DNA of 64,000 nucleotides from Thermococcus sp. LS1 (GTDB taxonomy: Archaea; Methanobacteriota_B; Thermococci; Thermococcales; Thermococcaceae): positions 94,915 through 158,914 of the forward strand of contig NZ_SNUJ01000004.1 of NCBI RefSeq assembly GCF_012027395.1, in the 5' to 3' direction. Shown here in pieces: positions 44,304 to 52,947 of this stretch. Each line of letters starts with the position of its first letter. Position 1 is the stretch's first letter. A program made the translations under genes and the position numbers. The notes beneath the pieces are model-generated. The model saw only the letters and a program-made list of their open reading frames with translations. It made no database searches and was not told the origin of the DNA.

Positions 44304-45254
44304 ATGATAGCCTTTGGTCCAGTTCCATCGAGAAGGTTAGGAAAAAGCTTGGGTGTCAACAACATTCCCGACAAGGTCTGCTCCTACGCCTGCGTTTACT
44401 GTCAGATAGGAAGAACACTGAGGATGGAGGTCGAGAGGAGGGCTTTTTACGAACCGGAATTCATCTTCGAGGAAGTTCGGAAAAAGGTAGAAGCCGCTGA
44501 GGAGCTGGGGGAGAGAATAGACTACATAACTTTTGTTCCAGACGGCGAGCCAACTCTCGATGCAAACCTGGGAAAAGAAATCGAACTTTTGAAGGAGCTT
44601 GGCATCCCTTTGGCGATACTCACGAACTCCTCGCTGATATGGCGTGATGATGTCAGGGAGGAACTCCTGAGCTTCGACTTCGTCTCGTTGAAGCTCGATG
44701 CGGTGAGCGAAAGCCTCTGGCGCAGAATAGACAGGCCTCACAAGAGCCTGAGCCTTGAGAAAATCTTGGACGGAATGCTCGAATTTGCAGCGGACTTCAC
44801 CGGAAAGCTTGTAATCGAGAGCATGCTGGTCAACGTGGATTACGGCGATGAGTTCAAGAGAATCGCCGAGTTCTTGGAGGAGCTGGACCCAGACAAAGCT
44901 TACATAGCCATCCCCACGAGGCCCCCCGCGGAATCCTGGGTAAAGCCGCCAAGCGAGGAAACGATAAACGATGCTTTTCAGGCCTTTGCTGGTGTCCTGG
45001 GGGAGAATAGGGTGGAGTACCTCATAGGCTATGAAGGCAACGCTTTCGCTTTCTCGGGCAACGTTGAGGAGGACATACTGAGCATCACCGCTGTTCATCC
45101 TATGCGTGAGGAGGCCGTTAGGGAGCTCCTGAGGAAAGCCCATGCTGACTGGAGCGTCGTTGAGAAGCTTTTGAGGAGGGGTCTGCTGATAGAGCTGGAC
45201 TATAACGGGGAGAAGTTCTACATGAGAGCTCTGGAAAGCAGGAGAAAACCTTAA
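44304..45254 (+). CDS. radical SAM protein
   Basis: A 316-residue radical SAM enzyme. The cluster motif CSYACVYCQ (CxxxCxxC) lies near residue 26, followed by YITFVPDGEPTLDANLG, the SAM-binding glycine/glutamate region, and a barrel. The C-terminal 70 residues form a small helical domain (VHPMREEAVRELLRKAHADW) reminiscent of a winged helix. The subgroup is COG0731-like, but it is shorter than wyosine synthase Taw1, and the substrate is unknown. It begins a run of three genes on this strand. Confidence 0.85.
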   Translation: MIAFGPVPSRRLGKSLGVNNIPDKVCSYACVYCQIGRTLRMEVERRAFYEPEFIFEEVRKKVEAAEELGERIDYITFVPDGEPTLDANLGKEIELLKELGIPLAILTNSSLIWRDDVREELLSFDFVSLKLDAVSESLWRRIDRPHKSLSLEKILDGMLEFAADFTGKLVIESMLVNVDYGDEFKRIAEFLEELDPDKAYIAIPTRPPAESWVKPPSEETINDAFQAFAGVLGENRVEYLIGYEGNAFAFSGNVEEDILSITAVHPMREEAVRELLRKAHADWSVVEKLLRRGLLIELDYNGEKFYMRALESRRKP

Positions 45255-45287
45255 TTACCTGCTCGAGCGAGTCTATTTGGGAGAGCC

Positions 45288-46733
45288 ATGTGCGAGTATA
45301 CCTACGAAAGCGGTAAAAAGTGCAGGTTGAAGTCCCTTGAAGGCTCTAAGTACTGCGCCCTCCATATCCCCTACGACGAGGGCGAACGCCTGTTCGGGGA
45401 GGATATAAAGCGCATCAAAGAGGAAGCCTTTCTCAAGAGGTTGAAGGAGGGTCAGACATACTTTGAGGGTGTCTACCTGTATGAAGTTAAAATAAGTGAG
45501 TTCAGGGCTGAAAAACCGATAGTCTTCAAAAACTCGCGGATTAAGACAATTCTATTCGACGATGTTACAGTTCCGGGAATTACTTTCTACAACTCCTACG
45601 CAGGCAGAATAGTCGTCTTTGAGAGTAAGGTCGGAACGCTCCTTGTCCATGGTTCCAATGTCTTTGGCCTCAATATTCTCCGCGTGAGGTTCTCGAACTC
45701 GATATACGTCAGGAACTCGAGCGTCCGGTATCTCATGATTAACTCGACAGAGTACGTTGGAAAGGCCGAGAAGAGTGAGGAGGAATACGGTGAGAGAAAG
45801 ACGGCAACGGGCAGGATAGAGCTTAGCAATCTGGATAACGTTCGCAGAATAGGTGTGAACGTCAGGTATCCACTTATGAAGCGCATTCTCGAGGAGCACG
45901 GCATAACACCCTCTGGCTCGTCGGAGAGGAGTGTGAAAGCAACGGTACTCGCCTTCAGGGACGTCAGGTTTGACCAATCCGCGCGCTTTAAGAGGCAGGT
46001 TAGACTGAGCGTGAGGCACTTCCATGGCCAGCTCGTCCTTGAAAACCTCAATGTCTTTGGTCACGCTGAAATTCTTGGCGGCAGGATAAAGTCCCCTGAG
46101 TTCGTTCACGTCATCGTGATGGGTAACTTCATTTTCAGAAGGGTTGGCTTCTACGGCGATGCCACCTGGAACGTGACGGTTCTGCCCCACCTTCCCCTCG
46201 AGCTAAACGTTCAGGGCTTCGTTGTCGTTGAGGACTGCCGCTTCAACAACCCGAGGATGGCGGAGATATTCTACAGGATAGCGAGAACTAGCTGGGAGCG
46301 GAACGGTGATCTAGAGCGTGCCGATGAGTATTATTACAAAGAAATGGTTTCCAGAAGGCAGTCCCGCCTCACAGCGAGGGTGAGGGGAATTAAGAAGGTC
46401 CTGCTGAAGCTGGAGGCGACCTTTGAATGGCTCTTCGCCGATTTGACATGCAAGTACGGAATGGACTGGAAGAGGCCGATACTGTTATGGCTCGCGGCCG
46501 TTAACGTCTTCTTCCCGCTCCTCTTCTTCTTAACCCAGAGCGTGGAAGGCATTTCAGGTAACATGGGATTTCTCGACTACGAGTACTTCAGCGTTGTGAC
46601 CGCCACCACTCTTGGCTATGGCGACTACCACCCCGTGGGAGTGGGCAGGGTTATAGCGTCCGTTGAGGCGCTGTTCGGAATGTTCATGTGGGCAGTGTTC
46701 CTTACCGTCTTTGCCAGGAAATACATGAGGTGA
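45288..46733 (+). CDS. potassium channel with zinc-finger-like and beta-helix-like N-terminus
   Basis: A 481-residue protein. Residues 1-30 hold Cys2, Cys12, Cys23 and His26, a possible zinc knuckle. Residues 70-330 form short repeating strands (VFESKVGTLLVHGSNVFGLN, then FSNSIYVRNSSVRYLMINS) like pentapeptide or beta-helix proteins. After a helical linker come one membrane helix (PILLWLAAVNVFFPLLFFL), a pore with filter TTLGYGD, and a final helix that ends the protein. The sensor is thus N-terminal, not the usual C-terminal RCK. Its ligand is unknown. Confidence 0.75.
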   Translation: MCEYTYESGKKCRLKSLEGSKYCALHIPYDEGERLFGEDIKRIKEEAFLKRLKEGQTYFEGVYLYEVKISEFRAEKPIVFKNSRIKTILFDDVTVPGITFYNSYAGRIVVFESKVGTLLVHGSNVFGLNILRVRFSNSIYVRNSSVRYLMINSTEYVGKAEKSEEEYGERKTATGRIELSNLDNVRRIGVNVRYPLMKRILEEHGITPSGSSERSVKATVLAFRDVRFDQSARFKRQVRLSVRHFHGQLVLENLNVFGHAEILGGRIKSPEFVHVIVMGNFIFRRVGFYGDATWNVTVLPHLPLELNVQGFVVVEDCRFNNPRMAEIFYRIARTSWERNGDLERADEYYYKEMVSRRQSRLTARVRGIKKVLLKLEATFEWLFADLTCKYGMDWKRPILLWLAAVNVFFPLLFFLTQSVEGISGNMGFLDYEYFSVVTATTLGYGDYHPVGVGRVIASVEALFGMFMWAVFLTVFARKYMR

Positions 46734-46737
46734 GTCC

Positions 46738-47874
46738 ATGAAGGTCGGGCTGATCATCAACCCCATAGCGGGCATGGGAGGCAGGGTTGCCCTGAAGGGC
46801 ACCGACGGAGTCGTTGAGGAAGCGATTAAGCGCGGTGCGAGACCGGTAACTTCTGATCTGGTCAGGCTCTTCCTGGAAGAGCTTTCCCACTATGAAGAAG
46901 CCCGCTCGATAGAGTTCCTTACCGGACCAAATGGTCTCGGTGAGGATGTTTTGAGGGAGTTCAACTTCCCTTTTGAGGTGATACAACACAGGGAAATAAG
47001 CCCTCGTGAAATCCTCGGAGTTAAGATACCGGATACAAGTTCGGAAGACACGCGGGAGCTCGCCAGGCGCATGCTCGGGAAGGTTGAGCTCATAATCTTC
47101 GCTGGCGGAGATGGAACGGCAAGGGACGTTCACTCGGCCGTCGATGAGAAGGTTCCGATTCTGGGAATTCCTACCGGTGTCAAGATGTACTCGGGAGTTT
47201 TTGCAACCTCCCCGGAGGATGCCGCAAGGGTTCTGGTGGAGTGGCTCAGGGGGCGGGCAAAGCTCGTGGAGAGGGGGGTTAAGGACATAGATGAGAATGC
47301 CTACCGCCACGATGAGGTTAAAGCAAGGCTCTATGGAAAAGCCCTCGTCCCCTACGTCGAGACCCTTGTCCAGGGGAGCAAGGAAGCGACCCCACTCGAC
47401 GAGGAGGAAGAGCTTGAAGCTATAGCCGAGGCATTGGCCGAGGAAATCCTTGAAAGCGATGGGATTTACTTCCTCGGTGCTGGCTCGACGGTAAAGAGAA
47501 TAAAGGAGAAGCTCGGTATAGAGGGAACCCTTCTTGGTGTCGACGTAGTCCAGGTGAAGGACGGAGAGGCTGAGCTTTTAGTTAAAGATGCCACCGAGAA
47601 AGACCTTCTGGAGTTTGCTGACAGAAATCCCAGGATAGTTGTCACTGTGATCGGGGGTCTTGGATTCCTCTTTGGCAGGGGCAACCAGCAGTTTTCTCCA
47701 GAAGTCCTGAGGCGCATTCCAAAGGAGAACATAATCGTCGTTGCGACGCCTTCAAAGATTGAAAACGGTACCATCAGGGTATATACCGGTGATAAGAAGG
47801 TCGATGAGAAGCTCAGGGGTTATATCAGGGTTCGTGTAAGCCCCTGGATGGAGCGGATGGTGAGGGTTATTTAG
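46738..47874 (+). CDS. ATP-NAD kinase-like protein (COG3199)
   Basis: A 378-residue protein of the COG3199 branch of NAD kinase/diacylglycerol-kinase folds. It starts MKVGLIINPIAGMGGRVALK and carries the GGDGT signature (IIFAGGDGTARDVHSAVDE) and PILGIPTGVKMYSG. True NAD kinase of the archaeon is a separate family, so the substrate is not certain. It follows the channel gene by 4 nt, which is tight enough for one transcript. GAGGTGAG lies before the ATG. Confidence 0.85.
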   Translation: MKVGLIINPIAGMGGRVALKGTDGVVEEAIKRGARPVTSDLVRLFLEELSHYEEARSIEFLTGPNGLGEDVLREFNFPFEVIQHREISPREILGVKIPDTSSEDTRELARRMLGKVELIIFAGGDGTARDVHSAVDEKVPILGIPTGVKMYSGVFATSPEDAARVLVEWLRGRAKLVERGVKDIDENAYRHDEVKARLYGKALVPYVETLVQGSKEATPLDEEEELEAIAEALAEEILESDGIYFLGAGSTVKRIKEKLGIEGTLLGVDVVQVKDGEAELLVKDATEKDLLEFADRNPRIVVTVIGGLGFLFGRGNQQFSPEVLRRIPKENIIVVATPSKIENGTIRVYTGDKKVDEKLRGYIRVRVSPWMERMVRVI

Positions 47875-47917
47875 ATAGGTCTCTCAGGCATAGAACAATA
47901 AACATAGGGAAAGGGCA

Positions 47918-49117
47918 TTAGGTCTTCAGACCATTTACCAGCTCCTCCATGACTCCGAGGAAAGTTTCGACCTCTTCGAGGCTGTTGTAGACATGGAATG
48001 AAGCCCTCACCGTCCCGTTTATTCCAAGCTTTTTCATCACCGGCAAAGCACAGTGGTGGCCGGAGCGGACCATTATGTTGTGGTCGTCGAGTATAGCAGC
48101 GACGTCGTGGGGGTGAAGTCCAGGCACATTGAAGCTTACGACTCCTGCATGCTTCTTCAGGTCCTTCGGTCCATACCACGGGACCCCGAGCTCGTCGAGG
48201 CCTTCGGTGGTTCTCTTAACAAGCTTGTGCTCCTGTCTCTCGATTCTGCCCAGCCCAATCCTCTCGATGTAGCGGATTCCTGCTGCGAGGCCTATCGCAC
48301 CACCTATGTTCGGCGTTCCGGCCTCGAAGCGCTCTGGCGGCTCTGTGAGCTTATAGCCGTCTAGACTAACGTCCTCAATAGTCCCACCGCCTATGAGGGG
48401 CGGCTCGAAGGTATCAAAGAACTCTTCCCTGATGTATAGCACGCCTATTCCAGTCGGCCCCATGGGCCCCTTGTGGCCGGAGAAAGCCAAAAAGTCCGCG
48501 TGGAGCTTCTTAACGTTAACCTCCATATGGCCGGCGCTCTGGGCGGCATCGACTACGAATATCGCGCCTTCATCCTTGGCCATCTTTCCGAGCTCCTCCA
48601 CCTCGTGGATTACTCCCAGCGCGTTCGAGACGTGCTGAACAGCGACAAGCTTCGCTCCCTTTATCTTCTTTTCCGCATCGCTTAAATCAAGGTTGCCCTC
48701 GTCGTCGCCCTCTATGAACTCCAGCTTAAGGCCGAGTTTCTCGGCCAGGCGCTGCCAGGGAAGCAGATCGGAGTGGTGCTCGTAGGGAGTGGTTACGATT
48801 TTGTCGCCCTTCTTGAAGATGTGCTCCAGACCGAGGGCGGCTAGGTTTAAACTCTCGCTCGTGTTCTTTGTGAAGGCTATTTCTTCGAACTTGGCCCCGA
48901 TGAAGTCCGCAACGATCTTTCTGGACTCCTCGTACTTGTGCGTCGCCATCTGGGAGAGCCTGTGGACGCCCCTGTGAACGTTGGCGCGGTACTTCAGGTA
49001 GTACTCGTCCATGGCCTCAACCACTGGCTTCGGCGTGAGTGAAGTGGCTGTGTTGTCGAAGTAAATCACCTCGCTCGTCAGGGGTATGTCCTTCCTAACA
49101 TCCTCCGGAATCCTCAT
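47918..49117 (-). CDS. sufS: SufS-type cysteine desulfurase
   Basis: A 399-residue class V aminotransferase-fold enzyme that takes sulfur from cysteine for Fe-S clusters and thio-modifications. The PLP lysine lies in FLAFSGHKGPMGPTGIGVLY, and the sulfur-accepting cysteine in RSGHHCALPVMKKLG. Length and the start VIYFDNTATSLTPKPVVEAM are SufS-like. It overlaps the stop of the small upstream gene by 4 nt. No other suf genes are adjacent. Supply of Fe-S clusters fits the hydrogenase and formate dehydrogenase nearby. Confidence 0.93.
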   Translation of the reverse strand: MRIPEDVRKDIPLTSEVIYFDNTATSLTPKPVVEAMDEYYLKYRANVHRGVHRLSQMATHKYEESRKIVADFIGAKFEEIAFTKNTSESLNLAALGLEHIFKKGDKIVTTPYEHHSDLLPWQRLAEKLGLKLEFIEGDDEGNLDLSDAEKKIKGAKLVAVQHVSNALGVIHEVEELGKMAKDEGAIFVVDAAQSAGHMEVNVKKLHADFLAFSGHKGPMGPTGIGVLYIREEFFDTFEPPLIGGGTIEDVSLDGYKLTEPPERFEAGTPNIGGAIGLAAGIRYIERIGLGRIERQEHKLVKRTTEGLDELGVPWYGPKDLKKHAGVVSFNVPGLHPHDVAAILDDHNIMVRSGHHCALPVMKKLGINGTVRASFHVYNSLEEVETFLGVMEELVNGLKT

Positions 49118-49407
49118 GAAATCACCTCCAGTATTCCGGCGCAGTCGTATATGGTTCTAGCCATCTCCTCACCTTTCTTCGAATCCTCGAGGAGTTTGAT
49201 GATTATCTTGCCGCTTGGATAGACGCTGACCTCATAGCCTTCCATCTCGAGGATTAGCATCATCCCTGGAATGAGCTTTTTGATTACGTAGCCCTTTTCC
49301 TTCAGGCACTGGGCCGTCCCGGTAAGGTCAACTTTGATCTTTCTGTCCCAGGAATATGCCCCAATCACGATACCCTTCATTGTAACGCAGGGTTTGGCGA
49401 TTATCAT
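49114..49407 (-). CDS. small protein with TBP-half-like fold, coupled to sufS
   Basis: A 97-residue protein. The segment KLIPGMMLILEMEGYEVSVY followed by PSGKIIIKLL and a final helix (GEEMARTIYDCAG) follows the pattern of one TATA-binding-protein repeat (PGLVYR...LIFSSGKIV...A..AV). Three cysteines are present, one in the final helix. Similarity is by eye and weak. The 4-nt overlap with sufS argues for a linked job, possibly Fe-S or sulfur regulation. GGTGGGAG precedes the ATG. Confidence 0.6.
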   Translation of the reverse strand: MIIAKPCVTMKGIVIGAYSWDRKIKVDLTGTAQCLKEKGYVIKKLIPGMMLILEMEGYEVSVYPSGKIIIKLLEDSKKGEEMARTIYDCAGILEVIS

Positions 49408-49485
49408 GCTCCCACCGATTGAGAACTCGGAGGGAGACGATTTATAACTTTCCTAAACCCAAGGTTAAGGACAAAAATGGGAAAA

Positions 49486-50496
49486 TCAGCAAACCCTCGG
49501 AACGGGGTCTCCCGCAGGCGGCTCAAGGAATCTCTTTCCGCCTATGCCGGTCTCAACTAAGACCTTTCCGCGGTAGTCCTCTATAACCTCACCAATTATC
49601 GCCGCGTTCTTTCCTTTCTCCGTCTTTCTCATAGCCTCTAGTGCTTCCTCAGCGTGCTCTTTCGGAACTATCATCACGACCTTACCCTCGTTTGCTACAT
49701 CGAATGGGCTTATGCCGAGCATCTCACTTGCCGCTCTGACTTCGGGCTTTATCGGCACGTCGGCTTCCCTTATCAGTATCCCAACGTTTGCCTTCCTGGC
49801 CATCTCGTTGAGGGCGTTGCTTAAACCACCCCTCGTGGGGTCCTTCATGGCGTGGATGTTCTCCCAACCGATGGCCTTTGCAACTGCCTCAACGACCTCC
49901 CAGATTGGGGCCACGTCGCTCTTAAGCTCGGTCTCGAAGCTTATCCCTTCGCGATGGCTCATCAGTGCTATTCCGTGGTCGCCTATCGTCCCGCTGATGA
50001 GGACGGCGTCGCCGACCTTCGCCCCAGCGTCGCTTATAGGTCTCTCTGCGATTCCTATGCCTGCCGTTATGACGAACATGCCTATCTCATCCTCGACGAC
50101 CTTCGTGTCGCCTGTGACTATTGGAACGGGCACTTCACTGGCGGTTTTGTCCATCGAGCGGAGGATTTTTTTCAGGTCTTCCCCGTCGAAGCCCTCCCCG
50201 ATTATCATTGAGTTCGCCAGCGCGAGGGGCTTTGCGCCCATAACGGCTAAATCGTTCACCGTTCCGCTAACTGCCAGGCGTCCTATGTCTCCCCCCGGAA
50301 AGAAGAGGGGCTTCACGGTGTGGCCGTCGATGGTGAAAACGATGTGTTTATCCCCGAAGGGTATTGTGGCCCCGTCGTCGAGGGCATCCAAGCCGATTCC
50401 ACCCGCAGATTTCAGGCTGAGGTTCTTCAGTATGACGTCTCTCAGGAGCTCCTCCATTATTTCTCCACCGGCTCCGTGTTCGAGCTTGATTTTCAT
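49486..50496 (-). CDS. hypE: hydrogenase maturation protein HypE
   Basis: A 336-residue PurM-like ATPase that dehydrates the carbamoyl group on its C-terminal cysteine to the cyanide ligand of the [NiFe] centre. The C-terminus ends PRVC, so the carrier cysteine is present. Also visible are KLEHGAGGEIMEELL, GDTKVVEDEIGMFVITAGIG and MKDPTRGGLSNALNEMA. It lies 46 nt after hypF on the same strand, with GGAGGG before its ATG. Confidence 0.95.
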   Translation of the reverse strand: MKIKLEHGAGGEIMEELLRDVILKNLSLKSAGGIGLDALDDGATIPFGDKHIVFTIDGHTVKPLFFPGGDIGRLAVSGTVNDLAVMGAKPLALANSMIIGEGFDGEDLKKILRSMDKTASEVPVPIVTGDTKVVEDEIGMFVITAGIGIAERPISDAGAKVGDAVLISGTIGDHGIALMSHREGISFETELKSDVAPIWEVVEAVAKAIGWENIHAMKDPTRGGLSNALNEMARKANVGILIREADVPIKPEVRAASEMLGISPFDVANEGKVVMIVPKEHAEEALEAMRKTEKGKNAAIIGEVIEDYRGKVLVETGIGGKRFLEPPAGDPVPRVC

Positions 50497-50542
50497 GCTT
50501 ATCCCTCCATTTTCATCTTGATGGTGAGCACCTTTAACTTTT

Positions 50543-52855
50543 TCACAGCATCAGGTCTTCCTTCGTTAGATATCCCTCCAGGTAAAGTCCACCGAAGAAG
50601 GCTTGGCCGACGTTTATCCCGTTGTCGCCCCTCGGCACCTCGTAAGTCGAGTAGAATCTCAAACCATTAGCCTCCACTATCTTCCTCACCGTCTTCACGA
50701 TAAGCTCGTTGAACGCAACACCACCGCTGATTCCAACGTTCTTGACGCCGAACTCCTTAGCTTTCTCCACTGCTATCTCCGCGAAAGCCCTTCCAAGGGC
50801 CAGGTGGACTGAATAGGCCACGTCCGCAGGAGAGGCATTGATCTCAAGTGCCTGCTGGAAGAGCTCCTCCACCTTTATCAGCTCGCCCTCCACAGGAACG
50901 CTGAAGCCGAGGTCGTTCTTGCCGCGCATGGCGAAGCTCTCAAGCTTCATTGCCGGCTCGCCTTCGTAGTGCCTTCTGTAGGCCACATTGAGCAGAACGG
51001 AGAAGGCATCGAGCACTCTACCCGTAGATGAGGCGTAGCTCGTGTTTACTTCCTTCGCCAACTGGGTGAGGACGACGTTGAACTCGACTTTTCCGTAGCG
51101 GAGGCTTTCGATGGCCTTTGGACAGCACTTCTCTATTACCTCTTCCAGCTCCTCTATGCCGTATACCTTGCTTAAAATTCCCATCAGAGCCCTCAGTGGG
51201 TAGTAGCTCGCCAAATCACCGCCGGGAAGCGGATAGTAATCGATGTGTGCCAGCCTTTCAACATCCTCGTAGGAGAGGTAGATCACCTCGCCGCCCCACG
51301 TGTGCCCGTCCGTTCCGTATCCGACTCCATCGACCGCTATGCCGACTATTTCGTCAAGGTTGTGCTCCGCCATGACCGAGGCTATGTGGGCGTAGTGGTG
51401 CTGGACCTGCAGGAACTCGACGCCGAGTTCGTTGGCCATTTCCATGGCGAGCTTGGTGGTGTTGTAGCTTGGATGGAGATCGGCCACGATTAAATCGAAG
51501 TCCCTAACCCTGAGAATCCTCTTGAAGTGCTCCACCGCCTCGCGCATGAACTCAAGGACTTCCACTTTCGACGTATTTCCTATGTACTGACTCGGATAAA
51601 CCTTACCGTTTTTGGCCACTCCGAAGGCGTTCATGAGCTCTGCACCGACCGCCAATCCTCTGTAGTCAAAGGGAATCTCTATTGGAAGCGGGACGAAGCC
51701 GCGGGAGCGCCTTATAACCGCCCTCCTCCCATTGACGAACCTGACAACGCTGTCGTCGGCCCTGTTGAGTATCTTCCTGTTGTGGAGGAGGAAGTAGTCG
51801 GCAACGTCCTTCAGCTCCTCGAAGGCCTTCTCGTTGTCCTTGACCATTGGCATGCCCGGATAGTTGGCAGAGGTCATGACGTAAACCGGAGTCTTGGAGT
51901 AGTGGAAGAGGATGTAGTGGGTGCCGGCGTAGGGGAGCATCACACCGATGGTGTGCAAGCCGGGAGCTAGGTTTTCCGGAAGCGGGAAGGGCTCCTTCTT
52001 GCGGAGCGTCATGATGGGTCTTCTGTAGCTCTTCAGTTCCTCCAGCTCCTCCGGGGATATGAAGGCAAACTCCTCTATAGTTTCCACGTCCTTCGCCATT
52101 ATTGCGAAGGGCTTTTGTGGCCTGTGGGTTCTCTTCCTTAGCTCGGCAACCACATCTTCCCTCGTCGCGTCGCAGGCTAGGTGGATTCCGCCGATTCCCT
52201 TGATGGCCACGATGTAGCCCCTATCTATTAGCTCCGCGGCCTTCTTCAGGGGGTCACCTATGAGCTCCTCACCGTCGTTGGTGTATAACCGGTAGCTCGG
52301 CCCGCAGACCGGACAGCAGACGGGCTCGGCGTGGTAGCGCCTGTTGAGAGGATCTTTGTACTCGCTCTCGCAGAAGTCGCACATCGGGAACTCTCTCATT
52401 GTTGTGTTCACGCGGTCATAGGGTAAATCCTCGATGATTGTGAACCTCGGTCCGCAGTTGGTGCAGACAATGAAGGGGTACATGTAGCGCTTGTTGGTTG
52501 GGTCGAAGAGCTCCCTTAGACAATCCTCGCATATGGCTATGTCAGGCGGGATTATCGAGTCTCCCCCGCTCCCTCCTTGGGAGCTCTTTTCGATGTAGAA
52601 GCGGTCAAAGCCCTGAATCGGGATCTCCTTCTTTTTAATCTTCTCGATCCTGGCCAGAGGGGGGAGCTTCTCCCTCAGATCTCGCAGAAACGCGTCTATA
52701 TCCTTCTCATGACCCTCAACGACTATCTCAACACCTGCATCGCCGAGATTCTTGACGTAACCCCTTAAACCGTGCTCGTGAGCTATCCTGTAAACGAACG
52801 GCCGGAATCCGACGGCCTGAACGATGCCTTGAACGTGAAGTCTGTAGGCCTTCAT
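50543..52855 (-). CDS. hypF: carbamoyltransferase HypF
   Basis: A 770-residue protein making carbamoyl-AMP from carbamoyl phosphate and passing carbamoyl to HypE. The parts are in order: acylphosphatase (1-90, VQGIVQAVGFRPFVYRIAHE), two zinc fingers (CEDC/CTNC and CDFC/CPVC), a YrdC-like domain (about 195-380) and a Kae1-like domain (from about 400, with HHYAHIASVMAEH). ATG 52855 follows GGTGAGAGGA. It has its own promoter with a SurR site 92 nt after hypD, so it can be controlled apart from hypCD. Confidence 0.95.
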   Translation of the reverse strand: MKAYRLHVQGIVQAVGFRPFVYRIAHEHGLRGYVKNLGDAGVEIVVEGHEKDIDAFLRDLREKLPPLARIEKIKKKEIPIQGFDRFYIEKSSQGGSGGDSIIPPDIAICEDCLRELFDPTNKRYMYPFIVCTNCGPRFTIIEDLPYDRVNTTMREFPMCDFCESEYKDPLNRRYHAEPVCCPVCGPSYRLYTNDGEELIGDPLKKAAELIDRGYIVAIKGIGGIHLACDATREDVVAELRKRTHRPQKPFAIMAKDVETIEEFAFISPEELEELKSYRRPIMTLRKKEPFPLPENLAPGLHTIGVMLPYAGTHYILFHYSKTPVYVMTSANYPGMPMVKDNEKAFEELKDVADYFLLHNRKILNRADDSVVRFVNGRRAVIRRSRGFVPLPIEIPFDYRGLAVGAELMNAFGVAKNGKVYPSQYIGNTSKVEVLEFMREAVEHFKRILRVRDFDLIVADLHPSYNTTKLAMEMANELGVEFLQVQHHYAHIASVMAEHNLDEIVGIAVDGVGYGTDGHTWGGEVIYLSYEDVERLAHIDYYPLPGGDLASYYPLRALMGILSKVYGIEELEEVIEKCCPKAIESLRYGKVEFNVVLTQLAKEVNTSYASSTGRVLDAFSVLLNVAYRRHYEGEPAMKLESFAMRGKNDLGFSVPVEGELIKVEELFQQALEINASPADVAYSVHLALGRAFAEIAVEKAKEFGVKNVGISGGVAFNELIVKTVRKIVEANGLRFYSTYEVPRGDNGINVGQAFFGGLYLEGYLTKEDLML

Positions 52856-52887
52856 TCCTCTCACCGCTTCCTTCTTGGTTTTTGCAG

Positions 52888-52921
52888 CCTTTATAGGTTT
52901 CTAAAACCAAAAGTTAAAAAC
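52888..52921 (-). promoter_or_regulatory. hypF promoter with full SurR site
   Basis: On the minus strand CCTATAAAGG (52888-52897) is the TATA box and predicts a 12-nt leader. Directly upstream lies GTT-TTT-AAC-TTTTG-GTT (52905-52921), a complete GTTn3AACn5GTT SurR motif. SurR sites upstream of TATA activate hydrogenase-related genes in P. furiosus in the absence of sulfur. Confidence 0.68.
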
Positions 52922-52947
52922 TTGAGAGGAGTTTTGAACCTTTGGTG

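Noticed and set aside
49440..49485. Possible SurR site upstream of the TBP-like gene and sufS
   Set aside because: AAC-N5-GTT is present, but the GTTn3AAC core is broken (ends GAA).
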